Shown: piece after piece, positions 27,307 to 34,529 of the stretch
Layout: the number at the start of each line of letters is the position of its first letter
How positions within the stretch are numbered: position 1 is the first letter of the stretch
DNA from: NIOZ-UU13 sp964653075
GTDB taxonomy: Bacteria > Planctomycetota > Phycisphaerae > Sedimentisphaerales > Anaerobacaceae
Assembly: GCA_964653075.1 (NCBI GenBank)
Contig: CAZZAX010000001.1
Location: 62,001 to 126,000 of the forward strand
Length of the DNA stretch: 64,000 bases
Direction of reading: 5' to 3'
Translations under genes and position numbers: made by a program
The notes under the pieces: model-generated
What the model was told of the DNA's origin: nothing
What the model saw: only the letters and a program-made list of their open reading frames with translations
Database searches by the model: none

Positions 27307-28266
27307 TCAATCATCTTTCATTCTAACTTGACAGCACCAACTACAAACACCTTCTGATCCGTATAATGGAAGTTCACATATTGGTACCGCATTATCGCAT
27401 AATGAACAGTAAAAAGGACCTTCTGTTCCACAATTGACACAAACATTATCATCTGTATTATAATATTCTTCTGCACAATGTGGGCAATAAGCGAAAGTTG
27501 GCTCTCCACCATCTTTTATGCGTACATGATCATCTTCAGATTCTTTTTCACAAGCTAAAGGAAGCAATTCTTCGTAGTTCCATTTTTCATCACAAGAACG
27601 ACATCGGAAAGATGCATACCAAGAATCTTTCTTTGAAGTATCAAGTGGCTCAATTAAATCCGAGCCACATTTAGTACAAGTGAAATCATTAAAGATTCGA
27701 AACGTGAGATCACTTATCCAATCCAATTTTTCTAAGCTTTCAGAACAAGATTTTTTATCAGCTTCATATACATCTTTTTCTTTGATTAGACTATACCATA
27801 TTGTCGGCTCAAATAATGTTTTGGGATCTTTTAATAATTGGGTACGAATAAAATCACAAACGACAATAAAACATCTAGAAATATATTGACGAACAACCTC
27901 ATGCTTCGTCTTTTCTTGATCATAATAATGCTCAATGTTATTTCTGTAATCCCGTACTTTCTTTAGTCGCCTCCAATCAACTTTTATATCAAGACTTTCA
28001 AAACGCTCCTGTATTTGATTGAAATCGACGGTCTTTTTGCCTTTACCTTTCCAGATAATTTTGCATTCTTCCTGGGCAGGAAGAACTTGCTGCTTGAGTA
28101 GAGCTTCATCATTATCTTGACTTAGCAATGCCAATTTGTGTTTGAAAAGAAGCAAGACTCCTGCATAGAAATTCCTGACTGCTGAAAGCAGACGTTTGGT
28201 TTGATTACTCTGGTAATCTTCAACACCCAATTCTATGGAATCTATAGCGTTTTTCAAAATACTCAT
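27307..28266 (-). CDS. HEPN-like domain protein with zinc-ribbon tail
   Basis: This 319-residue protein is not one I recognise by name. The helical N-terminal half (about 1-145) contains RNNIEH (Arg108 to His113), matching the R-x4-H motif of HEPN domains, which are often metal-independent RNases or nucleotide binders. The C-terminal half is cysteine-rich: C197-x2-C200, C222-x2-C225, C251-x2-C254, C266-x2-C269, C277-x2-C280, then C287, C298, C301 and C302, suggesting two or three zinc ribbons. HEPN proteins are common in toxin-antitoxin and defence systems, but no obvious antitoxin lies beside it. It sits in a repeat-rich accessory island. Function is open. Confidence 0.7.
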   Translation of the reverse strand: MSILKNAIDSIELGVEDYQSNQTKRLLSAVRNFYAGVLLLFKHKLALLSQDNDEALLKQQVLPAQEECKIIWKGKGKKTVDFNQIQERFESLDIKVDWRRLKKVRDYRNNIEHYYDQEKTKHEVVRQYISRCFIVVCDFIRTQLLKDPKTLFEPTIWYSLIKEKDVYEADKKSCSESLEKLDWISDLTFRIFNDFTCTKCGSDLIEPLDTSKKDSWYASFRCRSCDEKWNYEELLPLACEKESEDDHVRIKDGGEPTFAYCPHCAEEYYNTDDNVCVNCGTEGPFYCSLCDNAVPICELPLYGSEGVCSWCCQVRMKDD

Positions 28267-28365
28267 GAATCAATCATTTTAGCAGTTTGTGCCACGCACA
28301 ACGATTATCTTATTAATTATTTATTGATTATATTTTTTGGACGCTAAATGATCAAATATATCACC

Positions 28366-28725
28366 CTATGGTTTATCAGGTACAAAACTATCTCTTGATT
28401 GTAGGTTACGAACATTTTCTTCATATAAGACTGTCGGAGCAGGAATATCTTCCCATTCACTCGGTTGTAGGTTAAAAACAATATCTTCATACAGAGGTTT
28501 GTCGAGAGTACCAAAATCATAACATATAACCCTTCCCCCACATGGGAAAAGGCTACGTATAAACAACCTGCTTGTTTTTGTGTCAATAATATATACAAAG
28601 CCTTTACTATCAAATACTTGATAACGACCAACGTTATTAATTTGTGTAAAAACCAAGACAGACAGAATTAGTGATAGAATCGAAATGCTAATTGCAGAGA
28701 AGATAAAATATTTCAACTTAATCAT
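28366..28725 (-). CDS. Small membrane-anchored hypothetical protein
   Basis: This 119-residue protein has one N-terminal membrane helix (about residues 5-28) and a short extracytoplasmic domain without recognised motifs. Its start overlaps the stop of the upstream gene (28722-28725), so the two are probably co-translated and may act together. Confidence 0.6.
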   Translation of the reverse strand: MIKLKYFIFSAISISILSLILSVLVFTQINNVGRYQVFDSKGFVYIIDTKTSRLFIRSLFPCGGRVICYDFGTLDKPLYEDIVFNLQPSEWEDIPAPTVLYEENVRNLQSRDSFVPDKP

Positions 28726-29300
28726 ACCTCTAATCTTTCAGAAACTTCTTTGAATTGTATTTGATAATGATTATCTAACTTTTTGTTTGATAAATGCTTG
28801 AAATCACGTACCCCACACCATAAAAGTCCTACACCTGGGAATGAAAGCATAACGAGCAAAAAACACCCTGCTATAATTTTAATAAGCAAACCGGTAATAC
28901 TTTGGTAGCCATTACCTTTTATTCTGCATATGTTTGGTTTGTTTGGAAGATACTCTACTTCGATGGGGTAAGGAGATCCAAGATTACGAAATTCCGGACT
29001 TAATCGACCTGATGCTTCCTTAATTTTTTGTGTAAATTGTCGTCCATCGGGAAGGTAGTATGTGTATGTTCCGCCATGGAACCACATAGGCCTTCCATTA
29101 TCATGTTCTTCTACATCTTCGTAAGCATCAACAATAAAACCGTTAGTTGTATCCGCATGTAATATCAATGCAAGTTCGTTTAAAGGATTTCCACCCAAGT
29201 AAAACACAAGCCAGACAGCCACAGCTATCCAGAGCGCGCCTATTATCGCTGTTTTTATAGAATCATTAACATGCTTTTTTTTAGTTTTAGGCTGATTCAT
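28722..29300 (-). CDS. DUF3592-like two-helix membrane protein
   Basis: This 192-residue protein has membrane helices at about 16-36 and 134-162 that bracket an extracytoplasmic beta domain. The phrase YPIEVEYLPNKPNICRI resembles the V-x-Y-x-P-x-x-P motif of DUF3592 proteins, whose function is unknown. AGGTTGGTG precedes the ATG. It is the first gene of a two-gene unit. Confidence 0.62.
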   Translation of the reverse strand: MNQPKTKKKHVNDSIKTAIIGALWIAVAVWLVFYLGGNPLNELALILHADTTNGFIVDAYEDVEEHDNGRPMWFHGGTYTYYLPDGRQFTQKIKEASGRLSPEFRNLGSPYPIEVEYLPNKPNICRIKGNGYQSITGLLIKIIAGCFLLVMLSFPGVGLLWCGVRDFKHLSNKKLDNHYQIQFKEVSERLEV

Positions 29301-29460
29301 TTAACACCAACCTATTTATGATCTTAATAAAGCTTCGATCACTTTCAAAAAGATGTATCCTTCGAGATGCAAGATTTTCTCCGCTTTTATTATATCGGTT
29401 ATTTCCTTAAGTAATTTAATTGAATTAGCTCATGTATGTAAAAAAATACAAAAAATGTAA

Positions 29461-29589
29461 TGTTTCAGCGCGAATTGTTCATATGCGACTTTTGTTGAGC
29501 AGCTTCCTTCTATCCCAGGAAGCGTATTCTTTCGGCCCTCATTTTCTTGCGAAGGGCCGGAAGAAAACTTGTTCGGGACGTAAACATTC
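29461..29589 (+). repeat. Conserved structured intergenic element, copy A (candidate ncRNA)
   Basis: Aligns by eye with 60579-60708 at roughly three quarters identity with one gap. It has two hairpins: GCTTCCT/AGGAAGC around TCTATCCC (29502-29523), and CGGCCCT/AGGGCCG around a CATTTTCTTGCGA loop (29533-29559) with flanking TTT/GAA pairs. Orientation is arbitrary. It could be a transcribed RNA, a REP/MITE-like element or a 3' UTR module. Confidence 0.6.
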
Positions 29590-29751
29590 TTATATCTCGC
29601 AGTCAGAAGTAATTGGTTCGAAACATCGCACCCTACCCGTCTTCAATTGATTAATGATGATTTACGATTGATTATTTGGATTTGAGATTCTTCACTCCGT
29701 TCAGAATGACTATTATTTTAAATAGATCCATTCAACTTCGCTTAGAACATT

Positions 29752-29855
29752 GGTGGGGCAAGCCGCCACCCTACACGAATATTCGGGCAACCACGCGGGG
29801 TTGCCCCTACGTTTTGATCGATTATTCTTTAGGGCGGTTCGCGAACCGCCCCTAC
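29752..29855. repeat. Three REP-like hairpins, each ending CCCTAC
   Basis: GGTGG...CCACC (29752-29770), GGGCAACC-ACGCGG-GGTTGCCC (29785-29806), and the perfect palindrome GGGCGGTTCGCGAACCGCCC (29832-29851). All three are followed by CTAC (CCCTAC or CCCCTAC), giving a shared repeat grammar in 104 bases. Confidence 0.7.
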
Positions 29856-29975
29856 AATGGTGACGACATTTACATAAGGGGGGATTATAAGAAAACCGGT
29901 GACAATACAGACAGTTTGTGATAAGGTTTATATCAGGTAAGGTTTTCAATTCAGGCGTATTATGGAAAGATTGAT

Positions 29976-31142
29976 ATGAAATCAATTCGGGTTATATTAT
30001 CACTTGCGGGGGTACTGATTTATGTTTTGGCGGGATGTCAGCCGGTCCGGAAAGAGATTGTCAGACCTGACTTTAGCCGGATTGATAATATAGTAGAAGA
30101 AGAAATCGACAAAGGAAACTTCCCCGGAGCCGTGATTCTGGTAGGCAAACAAGACGATATTTTATACTGGAAAGCCTTCGGCAACGAAGTGGTAGAACCT
30201 TATCAGGAACCTATGGGAAGAAACACGGTTTTTGATCTTGCATCTATGACCAAACCTGTTGCTACGGCCACTTCAATTATGGTTCTTAAAGACCGAAACG
30301 AGATAGATTTAGACGACTATGCGGGTAAATATCTCCCTGATTTTGCCTGTAACGGCAAGGAGCAGGTCCAGATAAAACATCTTCTTACCCATACATCAGG
30401 ATTGCCAGCTTATACGAATGCGGCCGAATTGGAGGAGCAATTCGGCAATCCCTGTCCTGAAAAGGTAATCGAGAAGATATGCGGCTTCGAAGCTCTCAAT
30501 GAATCCGGAGAAAAGTTTCGCTACAGTTGTCTGGGCTATATTACATTAGCAAAGATTGTCGAAAAAATTACAGGGAAAAATATAGATGAATTCAGCAGGG
30601 AAAATATCTTTATTCCGCTCGGAATGAAAAACACCACCTACAAACCCCCAGCCTGCGGCTTCAAAGATATTGCAGCCACCCAGATTGTCGAGGAAAAACT
30701 GCTTCGAGGCACTGTCCACGACCCTTTGGCAAAGTTGATGGGAAGCATCTCAGGTAATGCGGGGCTGTTTTCCAATGCATACGATTTATCAATATACTGC
30801 CGGATGCTGTTGAATAACGGAACCTTAAACGGCAAAAGAATCCTAAGTTCGCAAGCGGTTTCTATGCTGACCGCGAATCAGGCAAATGGCCGGGCCTTTG
30901 GTTTTGATGTGAATTCGAGTTACTCTTCAGTGAAGGGTTCTTACGCTTCGGAAAAAGCATTTTGCCATACGGGTTATACCGGTACATCAATTGTCTGCGA
31001 TCCGGAAAGTGGAGTCTATGTTATTATCCTTACCAACAGAGCCCATCCTGAAGATAAAGGAACCTCTAAACCTGTTCGGGTTAAAGTGGCAGATATTGTT
31101 TTTTCCAGATATCAAACGATACCTTCCGAAGATACACCATAA
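29976..31142 (+). CDS. AmiE/beta-lactamase-family serine hydrolase lipoprotein (candidate MurNAc-L-Ala amidase)
   Basis: This 388-residue protein has a lipobox LAGC (Cys21). The penicillin-binding/beta-lactamase fold motifs are S90-M-T-K93 (nucleophile and base), Y183-S-C185 in place of the usual YSN or YSD, and H331-T-G333 in place of KTG. The YbbE/AmiE group of Bacillus, encoded beside murQ, nagZ and namZ, has the same HTG pattern and removes peptides from MurNAc. Esterase EstB-type proteins share this fold, so the amidase call rests on context with the nearby MurNAc genes. It starts at ATG 29976 with only a weak ribosome site. Confidence 0.78.
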   Translation: MKSIRVILSLAGVLIYVLAGCQPVRKEIVRPDFSRIDNIVEEEIDKGNFPGAVILVGKQDDILYWKAFGNEVVEPYQEPMGRNTVFDLASMTKPVATATSIMVLKDRNEIDLDDYAGKYLPDFACNGKEQVQIKHLLTHTSGLPAYTNAAELEEQFGNPCPEKVIEKICGFEALNESGEKFRYSCLGYITLAKIVEKITGKNIDEFSRENIFIPLGMKNTTYKPPACGFKDIAATQIVEEKLLRGTVHDPLAKLMGSISGNAGLFSNAYDLSIYCRMLLNNGTLNGKRILSSQAVSMLTANQANGRAFGFDVNSSYSSVKGSYASEKAFCHTGYTGTSIVCDPESGVYVIILTNRAHPEDKGTSKPVRVKVADIVFSRYQTIPSEDTP

Positions 31143-31146
31143 GAGC

Positions 31147-31292
31147 ACCTAACAAAATGACTCTGCATTCAAACGGCTTATTTCGTTTCTGGCTGCGTCA
31201 GGCTGCATCGACCATCATCGGATGGCCTGCTTCGCCTTCCTTGCCAGAGACGAAAATGCTCGTTTTCGGTGCTACGATTCATTTTGTTAGGC
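31147..31292 (+). other. Integron attC-like long imperfect hairpin
   Basis: The 146-base segment begins ACCTAAC (fits R-Y-Y-Y-A-A-C) and ends GTTAGGC (fits G-T-T-R-R-R-Y). The ends are a perfect 12-base inverted repeat, CCTAACAAAATG (31148-31159) and CATTTTGTTAGG (31280-31291). An inner inverted repeat, TTTCGTTTCTGGC (31181-31193) against GCCAGAGACGAAA (31243-31255), pairs with one G-T. Smaller pairs sit at the tip. It lies 4 bases after the stop of the serine hydrolase, where a cassette attC would be. No integrase is seen. A structured 3' UTR or terminator is the alternative. Confidence 0.45.
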
Positions 31293-31344
31293 ACTCTAAG
31301 TAAATCTCTACTGATTTCAGCTTTAATTTACTTCTTTGAATCTT

Positions 31345-31373
31345 TTGACACAAATCCCGATTTCAGGTAGTAT
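31345..31373 (+). promoter_or_regulatory. Predicted promoter of the polysaccharide deacetylase gene
   Basis: Perfect TTGACA at 31345-31350, a 17-base spacer and TAGTAT at 31368-31373 (4 of 6), about 48 bases upstream of the GTG start. It lies just beyond the attC-like hairpin, so the gene has its own transcription start. Confidence 0.5.
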
Positions 31374-31420
31374 GTATTCAGAAAAACATAATTGATTTTC
31401 TTAATATTAAGGAGGTATCT

Positions 31421-32275
31421 GTGAGAACTGTCTCTATCTTTGTAATCATCATGTTTTGTTGTGCAATGCTTTTTTCTACTGGTTGCTCACCGTCTAATTT
31501 GCAGAATAAAGAGATACCAGTCTTAGAAGAACGCGAACAATTCAAATGGCCAGAAGGAAAGCACGGGGCCATCAGCGTTACTTTTGACGATGCCCGGTTC
31601 AGTCAAATCGACACCGGCCTGCCTATACTGGATGAATACGGCACCAAAGCCACTTTCTATGTGTCGATTAATTCCATGGAAAAACGGGTGGATGACTGGA
31701 AGAAAGCTGCTGCCAACGGCCACGAAATCGGCAATCATTCGCTGACACATCCCTGCTCGGGTAATTTTTCATTTGCTCGCGAAAAGGCTTTGGAAAATTA
31801 CACCATTGACCAAATGCGGTACGAACTTGAAGAGTCAAATATTATTATCGAGCGTTTACTCAACGTCAGGCCTGTCTCGTATGCGTATCCCTGTGGACAG
31901 AAATTTGTCGGGCGTGGACAAAAACTTAAAAGCTATGTGCCCATAGTGGCTGAGAAATTTCTGACCGGACGGGGATGGATGGACGAGTGGTCGAACGACC
32001 CGGCCTTTTGCGATATGGCACAACTGATGGGCGTGGAGCTGGATGGCAAGGACTTCGAGCAGGTCAAACAGTGGATAGACAAGACAACGGCAAATGGCGG
32101 CTGGCTGGTTTTCTGCGGCCATGACATCGGCGAAGGAGGTCGCCAGACGACTCGCTTGTCAACTCTAAAGGCCCTTTGTGAATATGCTCAGGACCCGGCC
32201 AATGGTCTATGGCTCGATACCGTCCAGACGATAGCTAATTATATCGTTAAACAACGTACAGGCTCAACAGATTGA
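31421..32275 (+). CDS. CE4 polysaccharide deacetylase lipoprotein
   Basis: This 284-residue protein starts at GTG 31421 after a strong AAGGAGGT. The lipobox STGC gives lipidated Cys22. NodB-domain motifs are SVTFDDA (Asp56-Asp57), HEIGNHSLTH (metal-binding His106 and His110) and YAYPCG. CE4 enzymes use a divalent metal to remove N- or O-acetyl groups from peptidoglycan, chitin or xylan. The surface anchoring and the neighbouring MurNAc genes would suit a cell-wall amino-sugar substrate, but this is not shown by sequence. Confidence 0.9.
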   Translation: MRTVSIFVIIMFCCAMLFSTGCSPSNLQNKEIPVLEEREQFKWPEGKHGAISVTFDDARFSQIDTGLPILDEYGTKATFYVSINSMEKRVDDWKKAAANGHEIGNHSLTHPCSGNFSFAREKALENYTIDQMRYELEESNIIIERLLNVRPVSYAYPCGQKFVGRGQKLKSYVPIVAEKFLTGRGWMDEWSNDPAFCDMAQLMGVELDGKDFEQVKQWIDKTTANGGWLVFCGHDIGEGGRQTTRLSTLKALCEYAQDPANGLWLDTVQTIANYIVKQRTGSTD

Positions 32276-32336
32276 TTGACAGCAGAATATTAAACAGTTA
32301 GTAGCTGACATAATTAATCAAATAAGGAGGCCGAAA

Positions 32337-33701
32337 ATGAACACTCAAAATATCACAAAAGAAACGAAAATCCAAAATCTCACCCGCCGAAAATTCTTAA
32401 AAACAAGCTGTATAGCCTTGTCAGGCGCAGCGACCGGTTTCAGTACGCAGAGACTCCGGGGTGAAGAAAGGTCCAGGTCCACAGAGATACCGAAAATTAA
32501 TCCCGGATACATCGGACCTCAATTCTTCGACGAAAAAGAAGAGCAGGCACTGATGGAGGTATTGGAATCCCGCTCGCCGTTCCGCTACTGGGGGATGGGT
32601 AAGCCTACAAAGGTGAAGAATTTCGAAGAAAATTTTGCAAAATATATGGACACCCGCTTTGCACTTGGTGTGTCTTCTGGTACAGCCGCTTTAGACTGCG
32701 CGGTAACAGGTCTCGGTATCGGGCCGGGTGACGAGGTCATCGTTCCGGCCTACACATGGTGGTCTGACTATACTTGTGTGGTCCACGCGGGGGCCTTGCC
32801 GGTCTTTGCCGACATCGACAGCACCCTTAATCTTGACCCCATGGATTTCAAACGGAAGATAACTCCTCGCACTAAGGCCGTCATTGCCGTGAACTTACTT
32901 GGCGGGCTCTGTGATATGGACCCGATTATGGAAATCGCTGCTGATAATGGCGTGGCGGTACTGGAAGATTGCGCACAATGTGTCGGTGGTTCTTATAAAG
33001 GAAAAACACTGGGTTCCATCGGAGATGTGGGCATTTATAGTTTTCAGGTCAACAAAACGATGACCTCGGGTGAAGGTGGTGCAGTTGTAACGAGCAATCC
33101 TCTAATTTACGAACGCTCGGCACGTTTTCACGATATGGGCACGATACGGCAGCTTTTTCTTGAGCGCTCCGGCCCCAGACAGGTGAAAACATTTGCAGGG
33201 GAGAACTTCAGGATGAGTGAATTTACCGGGGCCGTCCTTGGTGCGCAGTTGTCTAAACTCGATATCATGGTTGCTCAACTGCGCCATCATGCAAAAGCCG
33301 TATATAATGGCATAAAAAACCTTCCCGGTATTCGCCTGCGCCACCGTCCCGACCCGAAAGGTGATATTGGGTACGGCGTTTATTTCGAAATGAAGGACAA
33401 AGCAACACGCAACAGATGCATCGAGGAGTTGAGGAAGCGAAGAGTTCCGGCCTCAACTCTAACAGGATCTGTTTTGCTGCCCGTCCAGGAATCCGTAATC
33501 AACAAACGAACGCGGCATCCCAATTGGCCCTCTTTTAACAGCCCGGAAGGAAAGAAAATCAAATATGGCCCGGACAGTTGCCGGCAAACGCTGGGGGTAT
33601 TCGACCGTTTCGTCCAGGTACGCATCGGCCCGAAATACACCCAGCGCATCAATGACTATATCATCGATTCTATTCGCGAGGTTTATAACTGCCTTGTGTG
33701 A
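32337..33701 (+). CDS. DegT/DnrJ/EryC1/StrS aminotransferase with Tat signal
   Basis: This 454-residue protein has a strong ribosome site (AAGGAGG). The N-terminus carries a twin-arginine signal (NLTRRKFLKTSC). The remaining 400 residues are a full fold-type I PLP enzyme: SSGTAALDCAV, PAYTWWSDYTCVVHAGA, LEDCAQCVGGSYKGK (Asp/Gln pair for the pyridine ring) and FQVNKTMTSGEGG with PLP-binding Lys240. DegT enzymes transaminate keto-sugars, usually in the cytoplasm. An exported member is unusual and implies PLP loading before Tat export. The enolase-superfamily remnant follows. Confidence 0.88.
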   Translation: MNTQNITKETKIQNLTRRKFLKTSCIALSGAATGFSTQRLRGEERSRSTEIPKINPGYIGPQFFDEKEEQALMEVLESRSPFRYWGMGKPTKVKNFEENFAKYMDTRFALGVSSGTAALDCAVTGLGIGPGDEVIVPAYTWWSDYTCVVHAGALPVFADIDSTLNLDPMDFKRKITPRTKAVIAVNLLGGLCDMDPIMEIAADNGVAVLEDCAQCVGGSYKGKTLGSIGDVGIYSFQVNKTMTSGEGGAVVTSNPLIYERSARFHDMGTIRQLFLERSGPRQVKTFAGENFRMSEFTGAVLGAQLSKLDIMVAQLRHHAKAVYNGIKNLPGIRLRHRPDPKGDIGYGVYFEMKDKATRNRCIEELRKRRVPASTLTGSVLLPVQESVINKRTRHPNWPSFNSPEGKKIKYGPDSCRQTLGVFDRFVQVRIGPKYTQRINDYIIDSIREVYNCLV

Positions 33702-33788
33702 TTGCCCGGTAGAGAAACAGCCTCTGATTCGATTAGTAGTGAACGCTAAATTTGTTACAAATGATTTCTCTGCCGAAAGGTGATACAA

Positions 33789-34259
33789 ATGATTGATTAT
33801 ATGAAGCGGCGCAATTTTCTAACAGGTCTTGCAGCATCAGGTATTGCTCCTCATCTTGGTGCTTGTGCAGAAATCATGCCTTCTACAAATTTAATCGGAA
33901 CAGGCAGCCAAAGCAAGCCAGCAAACCTGAAAATCACAAAAGTGGAAGTTCTCCGGATAACCGGGAAAAACAAAAGAAAGATTCTTTACCTGAAAATCCA
34001 TACTAACGAAGGCCTGACAGGTCTATATGGGCCAATTGACAACGAAGCAGCCATGCATGTGGTTGCAAGCCAGCCAATAGAAGTTTGCCCTCTTGTGGAG
34101 TACCTGATTCAGAAAATGAGCACTTACTATAACTTCGAGAAACACCAACCAAGACCGGTTAATGGAATACTGGAGCTTCCCGACCGGCCGGGCTTCGGGA
34201 TTGAGTTTGACGAGTCAAAAATCGAAGACATCAGGCCGATATCGTGGAAACAAACTTGA
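33789..34259 (+). pseudogene. Internally deleted mandelate racemase/enolase-superfamily protein
   Basis: This 156-residue frame (ATG 33789, AAGGTG upstream; GTG 33780 is an alternative) has a Tat signal (KRRNFL) and a possible lipobox (LGAC). Residues about 45-95 match the enolase-superfamily N-terminal capping domain (ITKVEVLRIT, TNEGLTGLYGP). Residues about 95-150 match the extreme C-terminus (NGILELPDRPGFGIEFDESKI). The whole catalytic TIM barrel with its metal ligands is absent. The usual length is about 380-450 residues, so roughly 250 are missing in frame. It is most likely a non-functional deletion remnant. Confidence 0.75.
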
Positions 34260-34529
34260 TATAGAGACAATTAAATTGGGATCTGTTATATTAAAGATGA
34301 TAAACACGATGAAGAAAACCAAGGCGGCTACCCTTTTCCGTACTGTCCACATGTAGAATTGCCGCACCATTTTATGATTGAATGATGAGCGAATGTAATG
34401 ATAACCGAGAAGGAAGGATAGCATTGCGAACATGCATGGAGCCAGAGTAAACGTGGTCTCCGATGATCCGTTGTCTGAAAACAATATTTTGGGATCAAGA
34501 GAACGCGAGTTTTCCTCTTAAAACTGAAT

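Larger units (their letters stand above)
29301..29975. other. Gene-free region with conserved element and REP-like hairpins
   Basis: About 675 bases without a credible gene. It contains copy A of the ~130-base structured repeat (29461-29589), an AT-rich block with TGATGATTTAC and GATTGATTATT that partly recurs near 63807-63830, and three hairpins at 29752-29855. The AmiE-like gene starts right after it. I see no strong promoter. Confidence 0.7.

Noticed and set aside
29614..29623. GGTTCGAAAC resembling a tRNA T-arm
   Set aside because: No acceptor stem, D-arm or anticodon arm could be paired around it.
29432..29650. 72-codon frame over the conserved element (and 60510-60731 over copy B)
   Set aside because: The two frames give only partly similar peptides while the hairpins are conserved, so RNA or DNA structure is a better explanation than protein.
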